A stretch of DNA of 64,000 nucleotides from Brachynemurus nebulosus (lineage: Eukaryota; Arthropoda; Insecta; Neuroptera; Myrmeleontidae). Each line of letters starts with the position of its first letter. The stretch's first letter is position 1. Under the pieces are notes generated by a model that saw only the letters and a list, made by a program, of their open reading frames with translations, had not been told where the DNA came from and ran no database searches. The position numbers and the translations under genes were made by a program. Shown here piece by piece: positions 35,590 to 49,503 of the stretch. The DNA lies in contig JAPWDM010000002.1 of assembly GCA_035578155.1 (NCBI GenBank), positions 39,640,811-39,704,810 of the forward strand, given 5' to 3'.

Positions 35590-36460
35590 ACCATTTCCGG
35601 TCAATAACGACAACTTAGATAAATATTACAAAGTTTCCGACGTAAACATAATTAACGTTAAAACAACTATAGTTATTGAAATAAAAATCCCTATAACTAC
35701 TATCGATGATTACGATGTTTATAAAATTTTTTCACTCCCAAGAAAAATCCCATATCACGATAACCTTTATAAAACCATTAAAGTCAATAAACGTTTCCTA
35801 TTTACCTCAAAGACGAGATTGAATCATTTATTAGATACCACTATGGACAACTGTATCGAATACCAAAAGTCATCATACCTGTGCAAAGAAAATACATTGA
35901 AAGCGACGCAAACAAGAGAATGCGAAACACTACTTTTCGAAATAACCACTCACGATATTCCACGTGAATGCGAGCAACTCACCTACAAAGCCGAACAAGA
36001 AATATGGGAAATGATTCGTCCGAACGAATGGATCTGCTCAACCAGTCAAAAAACGGCGTTAACAATCATATGTCCAAATTCGACACAACAAGTGGAAGTT
36101 CAAGATACCAACATCATCAAGATCAATGGCGAATGTAAAGGGTTTACAAAAACAACCTCACTGTTACCCACATTTGTCGCTTACACCAAAGAATTTCAAG
36201 ACTTCGTTCCCGATATAAAAATACCTGAAGAGGAATGCAAGAACGAAACAATCAAACATTTTGCTGACAGAACTCCTATACACTTACAATATAGGACATT
36301 GGAAAAGCTAATCCAAAACTACCATCATTTCCAGGAACTAGACAAGAAATTTTCAAAAGAAATAAACGAGCAAATACACTTTCTTGGGCAATCTTATACC
36401 ACAAGTAACTGGTTTACAATTAAAATCATTAGCTGCGTACTAATTTCAACGTTCATCTAA
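35590..36460 (+). pseudogene. Envelope-like region, 3' part
   Basis: About 285 open codons continue the env region: a GPLPFPVN start-like segment, Cys residues at intervals consistent with a disulphide-bonded ectodomain, N-glycosylation-type NXT/S sites, and a hydrophobic stretch near the end (WFTIKIISCVLISTFI) as a possible transmembrane anchor. The reading frame is unbroken, unlike pol. The apparent Met start lies inside the foldback element and is not genuine. Confidence 0.65.
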
Positions 36461-36789
36461 CTAACTAACGGTGCAAGCTCCGTTAGCTAACGTTAGGCTA
36501 ACATAATTTTCGTCCCGAACGCTGTCAATGTTACATAGATAATCAATCCTTGCCCTTGAAAAAATGAATGGGGATTACATGTGTTACATAAAGAAAACAT
36601 CTGTACACTTAAAAAATATTTTGTGCAACTGAAAAATTACAAATGGACTTATATAACTTTACTACCATTATCTTATTCAAAATGATTCTTAAAAAACCAC
36701 TTGTCCCATAAAATGACTAAAATGAGCAATAGATTTAACAAAATAATATATACGCATGTTTAATATACGTAAATGTATACGCATATATA
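36461..36789. other. Spacer; possible 3' end of the gypsy-type element
   Basis: A short GTTAGCTAACGTTAGGCTAAC repeat-like run follows the env stop (36480-36500). No LTR could be matched upstream. Confidence 0.3.
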
Positions 36790-36884
36790 CCATATAGCTT
36801 ATGGGAACGTTTCGGATCCGAGCTCTGTGCAACGAACAAAGAGAACATATATGAGAAAGTAGTGCCTTAAATAATAAGAGGTGT

Positions 36885-37655
36885 ATGCGGCCCATACACG
36901 CTTCAACTTGTTGTACAACTTGGTTGAGTTGTACAACATGTTGAATCGTGTGTGGGGCAGTTGGTCGACTATTTTGATGGTTGCATAAACGGTTGAAGTA
37001 AAATCCGAATATTTTGATTTTACGTGAGCGGAGCAAATGGTCTATGAACATGTTGTACTGTGTATGGAGTAGTTGAACAACAAAACCAGTACATATATGC
37101 TGTAAAGAGTGTAATCAACAAAATATTTACAGCGGTAACAATTGGAAAGTTTAACTATTTGATTTTGTTTGTTATTTCCAATAGCTTGCGGTGATACCGC
37201 ATTTGAAAATTTTAAATTTTTGAAAGAATTTCCCGTTGCAAGAAACCTTATAACAGAAATTGCATCACGCATAAACGTATCTTCTTTGCTTCTTAAAGGT
37301 GTTATTTTTACTAAAATATCATTAAAGATTTCTTCGTTCATTCGCATATAATTTTTGTATTCGTCTGGTTCACATTCACTAATTTTTTAGAATAGTTTTT
37401 CATTAGAAAATTTTTTTCCCAACCACTCCTTGCTCTATTTTCCCTTTTTTCGTTTACTCAAGCTTTCTTTACTAATTTCTGCAATTACTGCTAAGGCAAG
37501 AATTTTATCCATAATTTTAACGAAGTTCTCTTTTTCAAAAATTGTGAATAACTGAAGTTGGACAACAAGTTGAATGAATAGTTTAATAGTGTATGGCAAA
37601 CAGTTCAAATTGTATTACAACTAGGTAGTACAAGAAGTTGAACCGCGTATGAGCC
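36885..37655 (-). mobile_element. Deleted PIF/Harbinger transposon
   Basis: Ends TGCGGCCCATACACG (left) and the inverse of TGCGGCTCATACGCG (right) are followed by TTCAACTTSTTGTAC on both. It carries a fragment of the Harbinger transposase on the minus strand. The exact target duplication is unclear. Most of the transposase and the Myb-like partner gene are gone. Confidence 0.7.
37165..37512 (-). pseudogene. HARBI1-like transposase N-terminal fragment
   Basis: From the Met at 37512 the minus-strand frame gives a Lys-rich start, then EYKNYMRMNEEIFNDIL, then SKEDTFMRDAIS, then FLATGNSFKNLKFSNAVSP. This is the conserved N-terminal region of Harbinger nucleases, in which RLA..LRFLATG is the usual signature. 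Two in-frame stops lie near the start, a short deletion removes part of the signature, and the DDE catalytic part is absent. It is a dead fragment. Confidence 0.75.
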
Positions 37656-37800
37656 GCATTATAATGTTATAATAGTAAACAATACAACACCTGCTCCAAT
37701 AAGTATATATGTATCTTTATTTAACGCACTACTTTCTCATACGTATGATGTTCTTTGTACGTTGCACGAATTCCCATCAATACGAAATGCTATTTCACAC

Positions 37801-39490
37801 TGTATACGTATGTATACGAATGAATTTTTAAAGCAAACATTCCGAAATTCTGTACAAAATTAATTCCTTATAATCGCTAACTCCACTCGCCAAACGACTC
37901 TAAACTGACCATATTGTCATATTTCAACAGCGTAGCTAATTTCTACATCTTAATACCTCTTATGCATAGATATTTTTAAGAATACATCAACTTTGGACCT
38001 TCTTTGGGCGTAGGTCTTGAAGAACAGTTTTAAGCTCACGTTCATTTTTTTTGCGATCTCGGTAATATTTGAACGTAATTTGGATATAATTATTCGTCCA
38101 GTTGTTTATTGCTGATCTTTTTTGGAAATTTTATAACGTACGTTTCTAACATCAATTTCATTTTCTCCTGGATCTGAGTAGTATTTGAACAAAATTTGGT
38201 CAATATTAATTTTACTATTAATTTTGGGTTTTGCTTAGAAAATGGTACAACTTTAAGAAATTCTGATAATTTTTCTGAGACTTTTGGGTGGTCTATTTAT
38301 GCAAATAGACCTCCCTTGCTCTACTTATTGTAAATTTATCCAAAAAATTCAAACAAATATACGACGTCCATATTTTATTCTTATGCATACATAAAGAGAT
38401 TAAATTAAATTTAAAAAAAAATCCCTCTCGATTATGTAAAATCTTTCTAGAAATGTAATCTACAAATAGAATATATTCCTTTTCCACGAAATGCAATATT
38501 GAGTTATAATTGTAATTAATAATGCGCAAGACATAAAATTCTATTGCTGAAAATGGTAAATAATAACGGTCTTAAAATTATCTACAAAATATAAGATATT
38601 ATTGTATATATAAACAGTGATTTTATTGCTTAAAATATAGACTAAATATAACGCACAAAAATATAAAATTATATTGCTTATAGTGTTAAATCTATTGCTC
38701 AAAGTGTATAAAGTAATGCGTGCTTAAATGATAGCCAAAATGTATGCTTCGTGTAATTCACGCATATATGGAAAAAATGCTTTGGATCCCCTTACTTTTG
38801 CATAGTAGAGAAACACATGCTTTGAAATTGATATGATAGATGTAGCGGATGTATCTATGAGTTCTGATTGCGCACGTAGAATTGCGCAGACTCGCAAACA
38901 GTTTACATACAATATATTTTATACCTTTTATATATTTGTTACTTTGGATAAAAAGTACTGATAGTGCTGATAGCTGATAAACATGGTAAATGTAGTAAAG
39001 TTCAATATGTATAAATATAAAAACTGATAATGTAGCTTATTTTATTTAATTAATACATATTTGAAGTGGTGATATATTGGAATACATATTTTAAAACTTA
39101 TTTGTTTTGAATATTTTTAATGTCTAGGTAAGATATTAATATATTTGAAAAAATAAATAGTTTATTTAGAAAATTTTTTTCACATATTATATACTTCACA
39201 TATTAATAACTTGTTAATAATCTCACAATCTCGTCATTCTTCATCATGAAAACTAAAATAGGTATATAGTAAGCTTCGAGGTCCTCTTTTAGGAATAATA
39301 ATTTTATTGTTTGTTTTGTTTCAAAAAATTACCAGCTGCGGGCACTATTATCCAAAATTAACATTATTGACATTAACATATTCAATTTTTGTGTCATAAA
39401 TGCTAGAAAAATGTTTAAAATACAAAATTTGAAACTACAGAAGGTCAGTAAGCATAATATTAAGGCGTTACATCCCTTTGAAATATCATA
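37801..39490. other. AT-rich spacer, weak internal repeats
   Basis: At 38010-38240 two similar segments occur on the minus strand (each with TTCAAATAYTAC near GAGATC or CAGATCC and a following ATGAA). They could be decayed coding repeats; no family was recognised. Short repeated ATTGCT and AAATATA motifs fill 38550-38720. Confidence 0.3.
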
Positions 39491-39491
39491 A

Positions 39492-39583
39492 TAGTATATT
39501 ACGTGATTGAGGTTGTAAGTTGTATATTACACACGAGCGAAAAAGCTACAACCGAGTTACGTACTATACTTTATCTACGACTA
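39492..39583. mobile_element. Short hairpin MITE (GTCGTAG family)
   Basis: Arms AGTATATTACGT...GGTTGTA fold onto TACAACC...ACGTACTATACT. The right end runs into TTATCTACGAC, the inverse of the GTCGTAGA tag at 10149. Confidence 0.45.
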
Positions 39584-40458
39584 ACATGAAATTCACAATA
39601 AACGATAAAAATTTGATACAAAAACATTAAAATTACGTAGAATTTAAAAATTAAATGTAAACATTCAGTTGCTAGGTAAAATTTTTGTAGATTCTAATAT
39701 AATATACAATATAAGAATTAGTAAAAGTGTAGTAACCTGTGGTATTTTACGTACATGCGTGTAAAGAGACATTTTTTATGCAGCTGTATGTAAAAACATA
39801 GTTTACCTAGATAGTATTTTGTACAATAAACAAGCAATTTCATGGTAGTCGTAGATAAAAGCTTTTATTCGATAATTTTTTTCTCCGTAATGAATAATAT
39901 CAATATAAAACTTTTTATAGTGTATTATACAAAATAATACTTGATCAGGGGTACACAATGTTAATAAGTTAATAACTTTTTCTATGACTTTATTTCATTA
40001 ACTTATTTCGTTACTTTTGCTATATTTCCATAAATAAATAAAAAATGGTAGGTATAAACACACAAAACGGTAAACACGTTTTAAGAATTTACATGGGTTT
40101 TTCTCAAAACTACGTTTTACGAAATGGTAGGTAAGATAACCCCAGCAATTTTCATTCGATTGATTTGAAATTTTCTGCAGCTTCTTAGATCTTAGATTAC
40201 ATAGATTATCTAGGGTGGTACACAAGATTTTTGAAATGGGTTAACAAATATATTTTTTATAAATAAATTAAGATTGATTTTTTCGTCGATTTTAATTTTT
40301 TTTTTCAAACTGGTGCAATTTAGCAATAAATTAATATTTTAATTTTTTTTTTTTTATTTTCTGTTTGAAAATTGTTATGGTACCCACCGTGAACCTCTCC
40401 GAAAAAAAGCGTCTTTGGTTGACCTGTGCTGCATTTTGTTTTCTAAATTGGGGAAACA

Positions 40459-40604
40459 GTATATTGTACAATAAGTGGAAAAAGAGGCTTATTTCTCACG
40501 AATATAAGTTTGTTGCGCAAGTCCGCAGGGCGAGTGCAACAATTCATATGAGTGAGAAATAAGCTTTTCCCACGTATTTTACACTATACTTTTTCTACGA
40601 GCAC
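40459..40604. mobile_element. Short hairpin MITE (GTCGTAG family)
   Basis: Inverted arms share CTTATTTCTCAC and a GTATARTGTAMAATAMGTGG-like outer part. The right flank has TTTTTCTACGAG, related to the same tag. The 65-codon frame across it (40365-40562) is a by-product of the hairpin. Confidence 0.5.
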
Positions 40605-41025
40605 ATTTTTTTAAATAAAATTTAACATAAATAATTAAAATAAAATTTAAATAAGTAGTAAAAATATTTTAAATTAATAATGTCAGTGGTAAGATGTTCA
40701 AATTTTTGCTAAAGCATACTTTGAAACTATGGAAACAATAATAAATAATCAACATACATATGTATATTTTTAAAATTACATATGACATTATATATTAAAT
40801 CAGACATAGCTAACTTTTTTATTATATTAAGCCGTGTGAAATAATTTCCCAGGCTATTTCCACACAGTGTGGACAACAGTTAATTTTTACATATAGTTAG
40901 CCCTGCGCAAAATGTTACTTTTAATAGTAGGAGTAGGTAAAAAATTTTTTGTACACCTCAGATCACGTATAATACACTCTAAAAAGTATTATATTGATTG
41001 TAACGTCTTAAACCAATAAAGAAAA
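40605..41025. other. AT-rich spacer
   Basis: Nothing recognised. Confidence 0.35.
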
Positions 41026-41038
41026 AAAGAAAAAAAAA

Positions 41039-41459
41039 GCCGTGAGCAGCGGAGCCCCATCACGGAAGTCGAATTTTTTCTTTCATCTTCGGTATTGAGT
41101 GTCTACAGGCGAAATGTAATTGAAAGTCAACAAGCGTTTTGTCATTTTGGTGGTTTCAAAACTGATGATGAGTGTTCGGTTGATCGGGGCTTTAAAAAAA
41201 GGTCTTAAGTTTTTGAGGGCTGAATCTCAGTAAATTTCAATTTTGTGCCGATAGCAGTTAACAGGGAAAAAGCCAACACAATGGCCTTTGTGTTTTATTT
41301 TTAAATATTAAAAAAGGAATTTAAATAGTAAACTCGAAGGCTTTTATGAAGATATTTTTTCTTTCCAAAAAAATCCAAAATTTCTATTTTATAAATAATA
41401 CAAATCCAAAATTCCTAATTTATAAATAAACAGTGACTTTAATAACATTTTTAAATTAC

Positions 41460-41532
<73 letters not shown>

Positions 41533-42690
41533 CATTTGTTATAAAAGTAAATTCACTTTTTTTAAATTATTTAAAATTACTATTCGCCTACTTGTATTTC
41601 GAATAAAATTAATGCATTTAAAACACATTTAACAATAGCATTTAAATCCGATGTAAAAATGGGAGAAGTGGGGGGAAGAGTAATGTTGTCTCCCTAAAAG
41701 GTACTAGCTGGATACTAACTGAATACACGTACAAAATTTCAGCCCTCTAGGTTTCCTTAGAGAGTCTCTAGACGTGTTAGAAAACAAGCAAAAAAATTAA
41801 GGAAATATTGGCGTAAAAATCGTGGGGGTAAGGGTTAAAAGTTGAAACCTCCAAAAAACAGTGTCTGGCTACTAGCTTAACCTGTACACAAAATTTCAGC
41901 CCTCTAGGTTTATTTGGGTAGATTTTGACCCGAACGAAACTGTTAAAAAACAAGAAAAATCATGTTCTTTTGGGTATAAAAATGGTGGGGGTATGAGTTA
42001 AAAGTCGAGACCCCCAAAAGGCACCCTCTTGATACTAACTGAATCCGAATACAAAATTTCAGCCCCCTAGGTTTATTTGGGTGACCTGTGCGAGTGGTAC
42101 AAACTTCGAAAACGTCGAAAATGCATGAAATAGTAGCTTAAAAATGAGGGGGTGGGGGTAAAATATTAAAACCTCCAAAAAGCACAACCTAGGTACGAAC
42201 TTTATCAACACACCAAATTTCAACCCTCTAAGTTAATTCTGGGGGGGCTGGGGGCGTGTTAGATGCAGCTAAAATCGGTTTTTTCCCCCTCTACTCCCTC
42301 CAAATCATCCTAGCAAGCTGAATTTTGGATATGTTGTAGATAATTCACCGAAACATTATTTCAACCGATTTGGAAAAGTTTTATTGTGTTACCGCCCCCC
42401 ACCACCCCCTTAAAAGTTGGGTCGGATCAAAAATTTTCCCAAAATTTGACCCCACTTTAATAGTATGAGGTGCCTCGAAAATCAGCCCCACTTACCAAAT
42501 TTTATCTCTTAACTTCCATAGGGGGGCCCTACACATATTAAAAGGTGGCGGGAATATATATATATCAGACATTTTTTTTCTACATATTCGTGTTCTACGA
42601 GTCCGAAAACGGATAGCGCCCCTACTCTCGTCGTTCTTGTCGTATAGACTGTATAAGTCTAATTTTTTCAAGGAAAAATTCGACTAAAAA
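41039..42690. repeat. Left arm of a large nested foldback
   Basis: It starts CCGTGAGCAGCGGAGCCCC, which can itself pair CCGTGA with TCACGG, and ends near AATTTTTTCAAGGAAAAATT. It is matched inversely by 46025-47757 and directly by 59578-61296. The arm contains four or more degenerate ~160-bp repeats, each with AAATTTCAGCCCTCTAGG (near 41734, 41891, 42054, 42215), and a (TA)n tract at 41463-41530. Confidence 0.9.
41463..41530. repeat. (TA)n microsatellite in the left arm
   Basis: About 68 bases of TA. The same position in the two other arm copies is short (TATGTATATATT near 47288, TATGTATGTATT near 60076). Confidence 0.95.
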
Positions 42691-42833
42691 GTTATTGGAA
42701 AAAAACAATTTAAAATTGTGTGTTTTTTGGCTGTAGCTCCTAAACTATATGAAATTTAGAAAGTCTAAAGTGCTTCTTTATAATGCATCTAATTTAACTG
42801 AGACTGTATTTCTTACTGTTTACGAGATGCGAT

Positions 42834-43701
42834 CAGGCCCGGATCTACGATTTTTTAGAACCGGGGCAGAAACTTGTAAATTGCGCCCCCCCTCTCCAAC
42901 GTTTGACATAAATTGTCAAAAAAGCTCATAAGTATATAAGTCCTTTATAAAATTCCAATTTTTCCCGTTGCGGCAATTTTAAAAATTGAGGGTTTTGCAA
43001 AGGTTCAGTATAGGTACAAGTTGATTTTTTTATTTTAATAAATCTACTCCGAAAATACTACAAGTTGTGCAAATTTCAAATTTTTATCACCAGCCCCATC
43101 AGAGATACCGGGGCGCAAAATTCAAAAATTTGGAAAAAAGTCAGTTTTCGGAAGATTGTAAAAATTAAAGGATACAAGTTTCACAATTGAAATAGTGTGT
43201 ATTTGTTTCATAATGGGTAGTTTTACCTGTATAGCTATTCTCATAAAAAATACTAAGCGGGGTTTAAAACATTCCTTCTATAAGAAAAAAAATGTTTTCT
43301 TATGGAACGGACGAAAATTGATTCAATATGGACATCACTTAAAATAAAGAGACATTTATTACCTTTAAAATGGTTTTTATTTCAACCTTTTTGGATGAAC
43401 GGTTTTTGAAATATGTGCATTGGCATAAATGGCTGCGAACACAAAAATCAGCGCAAATTGGAAAACAAAAATGGCTACCACGCTTAAACGGTTCAAGATA
43501 ATTTTTTTTTTAAGAATTGTTCTCAATACTCAAATATAATAGAAACAACTGGAAGAATATTAAATTTTTCTAAAATGGTCGAGCAACCAACTTTTCTTTA
43601 GATCATTTGATATATACCGATCTAGTATGATTTTGGCGCCTCCTGAAACTGACGCCCGGGGCAGGGGCCCCGGTCCCCCCCCCCCCTTAGATCCGGGCCT
43701 G
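42834..43701. mobile_element. hAT-type MITE, 868 bp, with 8-bp target duplication
   Basis: Ends CAGGCCCGGATCTA and the inverse TAGATCCGGGCCTG are flanked by GATGCGAT (42826-42833) and GATGCCAT (43702-43709), 7 of 8 bases equal. The inner ends carry further inverted GGGGCAG/CTGCCCC segments. Target length and CAG-type ends indicate hAT. No transposase. Confidence 0.85.
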
Positions 43702-44354
43702 GATGCCATTGCTGGTAATTTTATTAGGGACACCTGTATATAATATAAAATTTAATCTAAAATATAGACGGTCAAATTTATAATTTCGATATTTATCGAT
43801 AATTAGGAATTTTAGCAGTCGAACATAAAACTGTATATTATGATATTATGCAACTCGCACATAATTTTCATACTTTAGGAATTCGTCTTTTTTTTCTTGG
43901 TCTCGCTAAGAAATCCGTTTTGCCATAAACCCAGCTTGTGTATACAGATCCCCATTATGTATTTGTCCCATAAATTAATAGTTACTTTTAACAAGTAAGC
44001 TTTTAAGTTTTAACAATTTTAAAAATAACGCACAAAATTTATACGTTAACTTTATGCAAAACCGTACATGTATTACCTAATTAAAAACGCCGATTCTACC
44101 TGGTGTAACAAAACACAATTGATTATTCAATAGAAAGATAAGAATACAGATAATTATAATCAAAGTAAGATGACATATTACTTGATGCCGTACTTGAAAA
44201 TTAATATCAGATTTTAGTACAAATGTTACAATTTATCATTTTGACTTGGTGTTACAATTTATGATTTTGTCTAGAATTTATAAATTTGACTTGAATTTGA
44301 ATAATTCTACGTTATTTTTCTAATTTTTTCAATTGAATTATGTATTTTGTCTAA

Positions 44355-45991
44355 CAAGTAAAGGTCCCGAGGCCGGACCTATCGATTTTGATGAAACTTA
44401 AATATGTTGTAGAACACTAAAAACTAAGGGACACGTATTTTTTTTTATCTGCGGAAAAACGGTTTGAAGGGGTGAAATCGCCCTCCAAAAATTGGGGTAA
44501 AAATTTAATTTTTCAAATATCTCGAAAACAGTAAGAGATAGAGCAAAAGTTTAAATTGGCGATATTACTCTTTTTTAAAGAGCTATCTATTGATATGCAA
44601 TTTGTTCAAATTACATCAACAGGGGTGGTTGGGGGTTAAAATTTGGGGGTTAATTTTGCAAAAACGGGGTGAAAAATAAACAATATAAAAATTTTGTTTA
44701 CAGATTTGAAATCTACGTCGAAAAATCTAATTGACCTATTTTTGTTCAATGCCCTAATATTAAGTCTAGGGGTAGTTAACTAGAGGGTGACTATGTCGAA
44801 TAATCGTACTATTTAGGTATTTCAAGAAGTTCTTCTTCATGGAAAATAGCTTAAGACAATTAGAATAACGTAGAAATGAAATTCTCGAATTCAAAATTGA
44901 GTTTGAGCAACATTGGAGAAGGAGTGAGTCACCCTCTTAAATTACATACTAGTTTATATACACTAATTTTTGCTATTAACACACTGATAGTGGGTAAAAT
45001 AATGTCACAATAAGTGGTTCTGAAGTTGGACTAAAATAAAATTCTCGAATTCAAAATTGAGTTTGAGCAACATTGGAGAGGGGGTGAGTCACCCTCTTAA
45101 ATTACATACTAGTTTACATACACTAATTAACACACTGACAGGGGGTAATAATGTCACAATAGATCGTTCTGAACTTAGACTATCGTATGTAAGGTTTTTA
45201 TTAGGTTTCGTTATTTTAGGTTAGGTTATGTAATTTTCGGTATCGATAATTTTCGATAAGGAAAACTACAATATCCATTAAAAAACAAACCTAATACAGA
45301 CCTTACATATGATATTCCAACTTCAGAACCACTTATTGTGACATTATTTTACCCACTATCAGTGTGTTAATAGCAAAAATTAGTGTATATAAACTAGCAT
45401 GTAATTTAAGAGGGTGACTCACCCCCTCTCCAATGCTGCTCAAGCTCAAATTTGAATTCGAGAATTTCATTTCTACGTTATTCTAATTGTCTTAAGCTAT
45501 TTTCCATGAAGAAGAACTTCTTGAAATACCCAAATTGTACGACTATTCGACATAGTCACCCTCTAGTTAACTACCCCTAGACTTAATATTAGGGCATTGA
45601 ACAAAAATAGGTCAATTAGATTTTTCGACGTAGATTTCAAATCTGTAAACTAAATTTTTATATTGTTTATTTTTCACCCCCTTTTTGCAAAATTAACCCC
45701 CAAATTTTAACCCCCAACCACCCCTGTTTATGTAATATGAACAAATTGCATATCAATAGATAGCTCTTTAAAAAAGACCAATATCGCCAATTTAAACTTT
45801 TGCTCTATCTCTTACTGTTTTCGAGATATTTGAAAAATTAAATTTTTACCCCAATTTTTGGAGGGCGATTTCACCCCTTAAAACCGTTTTTCCGCAGATA
45901 AAAAAAAATACGTGTCCCTTAGTTTTTAGTGTTCTACGATATATTTAAGTTTCATCGAAATCGATAGGTCCGGCCTCGGGACCTTTACTTG
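44355..45991. mobile_element. Long palindromic foldback with TAA target duplication
   Basis: The arms start CAAGTAAAGGTCCCGAGGCC and are nearly identical inverted copies for over 700 bases, flanked by TAA (44352-44354 and 45992-45994). The left arm contains a tandem duplication of about 160 bases (around 44876-45034 and 45035-45180) that is single in the right arm. The central loop is about 45195-45300. No open frame of interest. It is nested within the loop of the 41039-47757 foldback. Confidence 0.85.
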
Positions 45992-46024
45992 TAAGTATAC
46001 TTGATATTACATCACTTTAAGAAA

Positions 46025-47757
<1,733 letters not shown>

Positions 47758-48427
47758 TTTTTATTGATCAGAACTATACACAATCTTAGAGTACCTTTTA
47801 TGTAGAATTTAAATATTTTCTTAGAATTTTTTTTTCTATTTTTTTTGTCAACCCCTTTTTGAGGTATGATTTTGAACTTTTTTTTTTCTCATTAAATGTG
47901 AGTGAAGTAGATTTTGGCATAGTTAAGTGAAACTTTTTCTTCCCTTTCTATCGATATTATTATATATTGTATCCGTCTTGAAACATCAAGCTTAGTTTTT
48001 TCTAAGCTTTTCAAGTTTGGGGTCATACTTTAAAATAGGTAGTCACAAAAAAATTCTAAGAAAATACAGGCGCGAATCTAGGATTTTTATTTTTTAAAAC
48101 CGGTTTTCGGTTATAACCGCCCGGTTTTACCCATCCCTTTAGTGTTCACTGCCTTGTCGTCATCATTTTTTTTTTTATATCTTTGAGTATCCAATTAGAA
48201 CCAATATAAAACAAATTTTATTTTACACCAAAATTTTTAAGGTGTCGAGTCTAAAAACAGGTTTTTAGACGTATTCGATGAACTTTTATGCCATGTGTTC
48301 CAAATAATTTTAAAATAAAGTTGAAAAGTGAAATGAATTATTTGTATTGTTATTGGTTGAGGCGAAAGTGGGCTATTTATGTTTGCTTTTTTGATCGGTT
48401 TAGGTTTATAAATCCCAGTTACCTTTA
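47758..48427. other. AT-rich spacer
   Basis: Nothing recognised apart from T-rich runs. Confidence 0.35.
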
Positions 48428-49432
48428 TATAAAAGTGAATTTTTTGAGAGTTCCCATTTTAATTACAGCCAAACCGTTGATGTAATTAAGAAATAGTTCT
48501 GTCAGAATCTGTCGACAAAAAATCATGTAAGGTTATAAGCTTACATGATTTTTTAAACTGAATCTGTAACAAAATAACTTTAAATTGTAAGAAAATTGTT
48601 TCATTTTTAAACGTTTAATAAAACTATATTCGTCAATAACTGAAAAAACTTATAATTTTTCAGTTTTGTTTAATAATAAGAACTACTCTCATCTTTTTTA
48701 TTATATATATTTTGGTACATATATATGGAAACAAGAATTTTTACCAAGGACTGACACTTTGAATTAACACAATCAAAAAAATGTAAATGAGCACCACTGA
48801 AAACTTATGGGAGGGGAGAATTTAAAGCAGGTAGCCGCCGTCTTCCTGCCGTAAGTCTTGTCGACCGAGTTATTATAAAAATTATTCGTCAGACTTACGT
48901 ATCTCTGCTGTTTTTTCCTGACGTTAGATTCTGTCGACAGTCTGCCGTCTGTATATTCGTCAGAAACGGCGCAAATGGACGTAAATCTGATCCAAATTTC
49001 TGACGACAAGACTGGTTACTAGGGAATTTTAGAATTTTTTTTTTTGTTCCTGAGGCTTTGTCGGTTCTCTTTACGACCTTGTGACTGGCTTTTAAACTAA
49101 AGTAATTACGAAAAAAAGATTATTACCTTTCCCATCAGAAATTTAAATTATTAAGTAAATAATTTTTTTTTTCTTTTTTGTTTTCAAATTCAATTAATGC
49201 ATTAGATTACTTTTGTCGGCCAGTTAATATGTACCGCCATTTAAAAAAGTATAAGCTTGCATTGTAACTCGAAAACCATAAGAGTTATAAAACTCCTCAT
49301 TATAATAGCAATCGGTTGTCCTTACCGGTATCTACAACTCGTGTTTGAATAATTTTTTGGGTTAAAACAACAGTTTGGCCGTAATAAAAATGGTAGTATC
49401 TCTCTAAAAAAAAAAAAAACTCATATCCTATG
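48428..49432. mobile_element. Decayed foldback of the CACTGTGYGAG family
   Basis: The left end (48437-48490) carries TTTTTTGAGAGTT and TACAGCCAAACCGTTGAT. The right end (49228-49420) carries the inverse with TCGAAAACCATAAGAG, ATCTACAACTC and TTTGGCCGTAATAAAAATGG. These match the full element at 53587-54050. Inside are a 15-bp-arm hairpin at 48517-48554 and several TGTCGAC/CGTCAGA motifs. It ends about 70 bases upstream of the SIAH-like start codon. Confidence 0.6.
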
Positions 49433-49479
49433 TGAAATTAAAACATTTTTTTAAATTTTATTATTTATTATTTTTCTTT

Positions 49480-49491
49480 TAAATATGTAGA
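49480..49491 (+). promoter_or_regulatory. Candidate 3' splice site in the 5' UTR of the SIAH-like gene
   Basis: A T-rich tract followed by AAATATGTAG, 12 bases before the ATG, could be the acceptor of a 5' UTR intron. The donor is not identifiable. Confidence 0.25.
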
Positions 49492-49503
49492 TAATAAGAA
49501 ATT

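Larger units (their letters stand above)
29680..36460 (+). mobile_element. Degenerate Ty3/gypsy, errantivirus-type retrotransposon (gag-pol-env)
   Basis: The domain order is gag, zinc knuckles, protease, reverse transcriptase, RNase H, integrase, env, as in Metaviridae with an envelope (errantivirus-like). Numerous stop codons and frameshifts make it inactive. LTRs could not be identified on either side, and the 5' part is interrupted by a (TA)n tract. A foldback element has inserted in env. The element is AT-rich like its surroundings. Confidence 0.88.
36790..37800. mobile_element. Foldback split by a PIF/Harbinger element
   Basis: The outer inverted arms (about 36790-36876 and 37710-37795) share GGGAA, GTGCAACG, AAAGAGAACAT and GAAAGTAGTGC-type blocks. 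Between them lies a Harbinger-like element, so that element inserted near the foldback's centre. Confidence 0.6.

Noticed and set aside
36689..37051. 120-codon minus-strand frame rich in His, Arg and Cys
   Set aside because: It spans the junction of the outer foldback and the Harbinger end and reads repeats such as TTGTACAAC; it is not conserved protein.
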